Source: Gyrodactylus bullatarudis (lineage: Eukaryota; Platyhelminthes; Monogenea; Gyrodactylidea; Gyrodactylidae). Taken from it: 64,000 nucleotides of DNA. The position numbers were made by a program, and so were the translations under genes. Positions 63,488 to 64,000 of the stretch are shown here, one piece after another. The stretch lies in NCBI GenBank assembly GCA_012064415.1, contig SSNU01000049.1, forward strand, positions 106,561-170,560. The letters are read 5' to 3'. The notes beneath the pieces are model-generated. The model saw only the letters and a list, made by a program, of their open reading frames with translations, searched no databases and was not told the origin of the DNA. How positions within the stretch are numbered: the stretch's first letter is position 1; the number at the start of each line of letters is the position of its first letter.

Positions 63488-63829
63488 TATAATTTTATGA
63501 ACTCAAGTAGCATAGGTGATTTTGAAAATATGCTCTAGAAAATTAACGAGGGAATTTTATTGAAGAATTTTTTTATTAATTTACACAACTTCTAATGATC
63601 TTTTGATACTGTTTTCTCACAATACTATTTTTCTTATAATTTTCAAGGTCTTCAAAATCATCAATAATGGATCATTAGATCTCAAAATATTTCAATCTTG
63701 AATATAATTCCTTATTTTTATGTTTTGTTCAATTCCATTGAGAAATTAATAGTTTCTAGGTTTCCGGATTATCTTTTAGTGACATGTGTTTTTATCAAGA
63801 TAATTATTTTTCTTCAAATATTTCTACAG

Positions 63830-64000
63830 ATAAGCCAAGAGCTCCACAGATCAAGCTGAGCAAATCAGAAGTGACTGTTGGAGATCGTACTGAAATGACT
63901 TGCCATCCACATGACTCCCAGCCAGGTCTCCCACTTCCCAAGTTTCGAATGTATAGAAGTAGACCTGGTCTAATCCTGGATGAGCAGTTTGTGAAAAATT
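63830..64000 (+). CDS. Exon 9 (partial): start of Ig domain 5
   Basis: The acceptor is tttctacag before 63830. The frame stays open to the end of the window. The split first codon gives Tyr452, so this exon opens with the same Y-K-P-R linker as domain 3 (exon 6). It encodes residues 452-508 with Cys476 (EMTCHP), followed by a proline-rich stretch and a region lacking an obvious core Trp. At the expected place there is KFRMYR, so this domain is either a divergent C2-type or is completed differently in the next exon. Confidence 0.93.

Larger units (their letters stand above)
61581..63829 (+). other. Intron 8, 2.2 kb
   Basis: It is bounded by GTGAGT and tttctacag. About half of it is a complete family B element plus a family A unit. 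62.54-63.04 kb shows nothing I can name. Confidence 0.75.
12914..64000 (+). other. Multi-exon gene for an Ig-superfamily cell-surface/secreted protein, 3' end outside window
   Basis: Nine exons join in frame to 508 complete residues: signal peptide (about residues 1-18), Ig1 (about 25-138), Ig2 (145-249), Ig3 (252-355), Ig4 (358-450) and the start of Ig5 (453 onward). Each complete domain shows the Ig pattern of Cys, then Trp about 12-13 residues later, then a distal Cys in a Y/L-x-C context: C54/W67/C121, C174/W187/C229, C275/W287/C338, C380/W393/C424. Domains are joined by short Y-K-P or Y-P-P linkers and phase-1 introns, as in nephrin/IRRE, sidestep and nectin/CADM-type receptors, which act in cell adhesion and recognition at the cell surface. 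Possible N-glycosylation sites are N31, N41, N223, N297, N405 and N413. Intron sizes run from 53 bp to 21.8 kb. Membership of the Ig superfamily is firm. The exact subfamily, and whether it is membrane-anchored, cannot be decided here. Confidence 0.9.

Overview
The window is an AT-rich (roughly 70% A+T by eye) stretch of an animal nuclear genome. It holds nine exons of one plus-strand gene that encodes a secreted or cell-surface immunoglobulin-superfamily protein, embedded in about 62 kb of intron and intergenic DNA that is largely built from decayed transposable elements. Canonical GT/AG splice sites, a 21.8-kb first intron, a tRNA-derived SINE, a Penelope-like element tail and piggyBac/hAT-type non-autonomous elements all point to a metazoan. 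An arthropod with a repeat-rich, low-GC genome (a copepod, for example) is my best guess, but the species is not proven by anything here. No bacterial-type genes, rRNA genes or functional tRNA genes were seen.

Layout. 1-12.9 kb is intergenic and holds a piggyBac-like MITE remnant, a retroposon-like insertion that itself carries an hAT-like MITE, a LINE reverse-transcriptase fragment, a second hAT-like element, a TTAA-bounded element and a foldback element with an internal 159-bp duplication. The gene starts at 12914 (signal-peptide exon). Exon 2 follows after 21.8 kb. The remaining exons are at 37.5, 39.3, 50.0, 54.7, 54.9, 61.3 and 63.8 kb, and the last runs off the window. All eight splice junctions keep the frame (phases 1,2,1,0,1,1,1,1), giving 508 complete residues: a short signal peptide, four complete Ig domains and the start of a fifth. 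The domain order and the Y-K/P-P linkers resemble nephrin/IRRE, sidestep or nectin/CADM-type adhesion and recognition receptors. The transmembrane and cytoplasmic parts, if any, lie beyond 64000.

The introns and flank are dominated by a diverse set of palindromic (foldback) elements. These share the outer motif CTAAAGCTAATTGAYATGAAG but differ inside (called families A, B and C below), and other elements are nested within them. The most interesting non-genic locus is a truncated Penelope-like element at 36275-36881. It has the tail of a GIY-YIG-type ORF and inverted terminal arms that each carry a hammerhead-ribozyme-like core, and it sits inside an older palindromic element in intron 2. Two copies of a tRNA-derived SINE lie in introns 1 and 4. 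I found no second protein-coding gene and no clearly new functional system. The possible novelty is in the repeat families and the ribozyme-bearing element.
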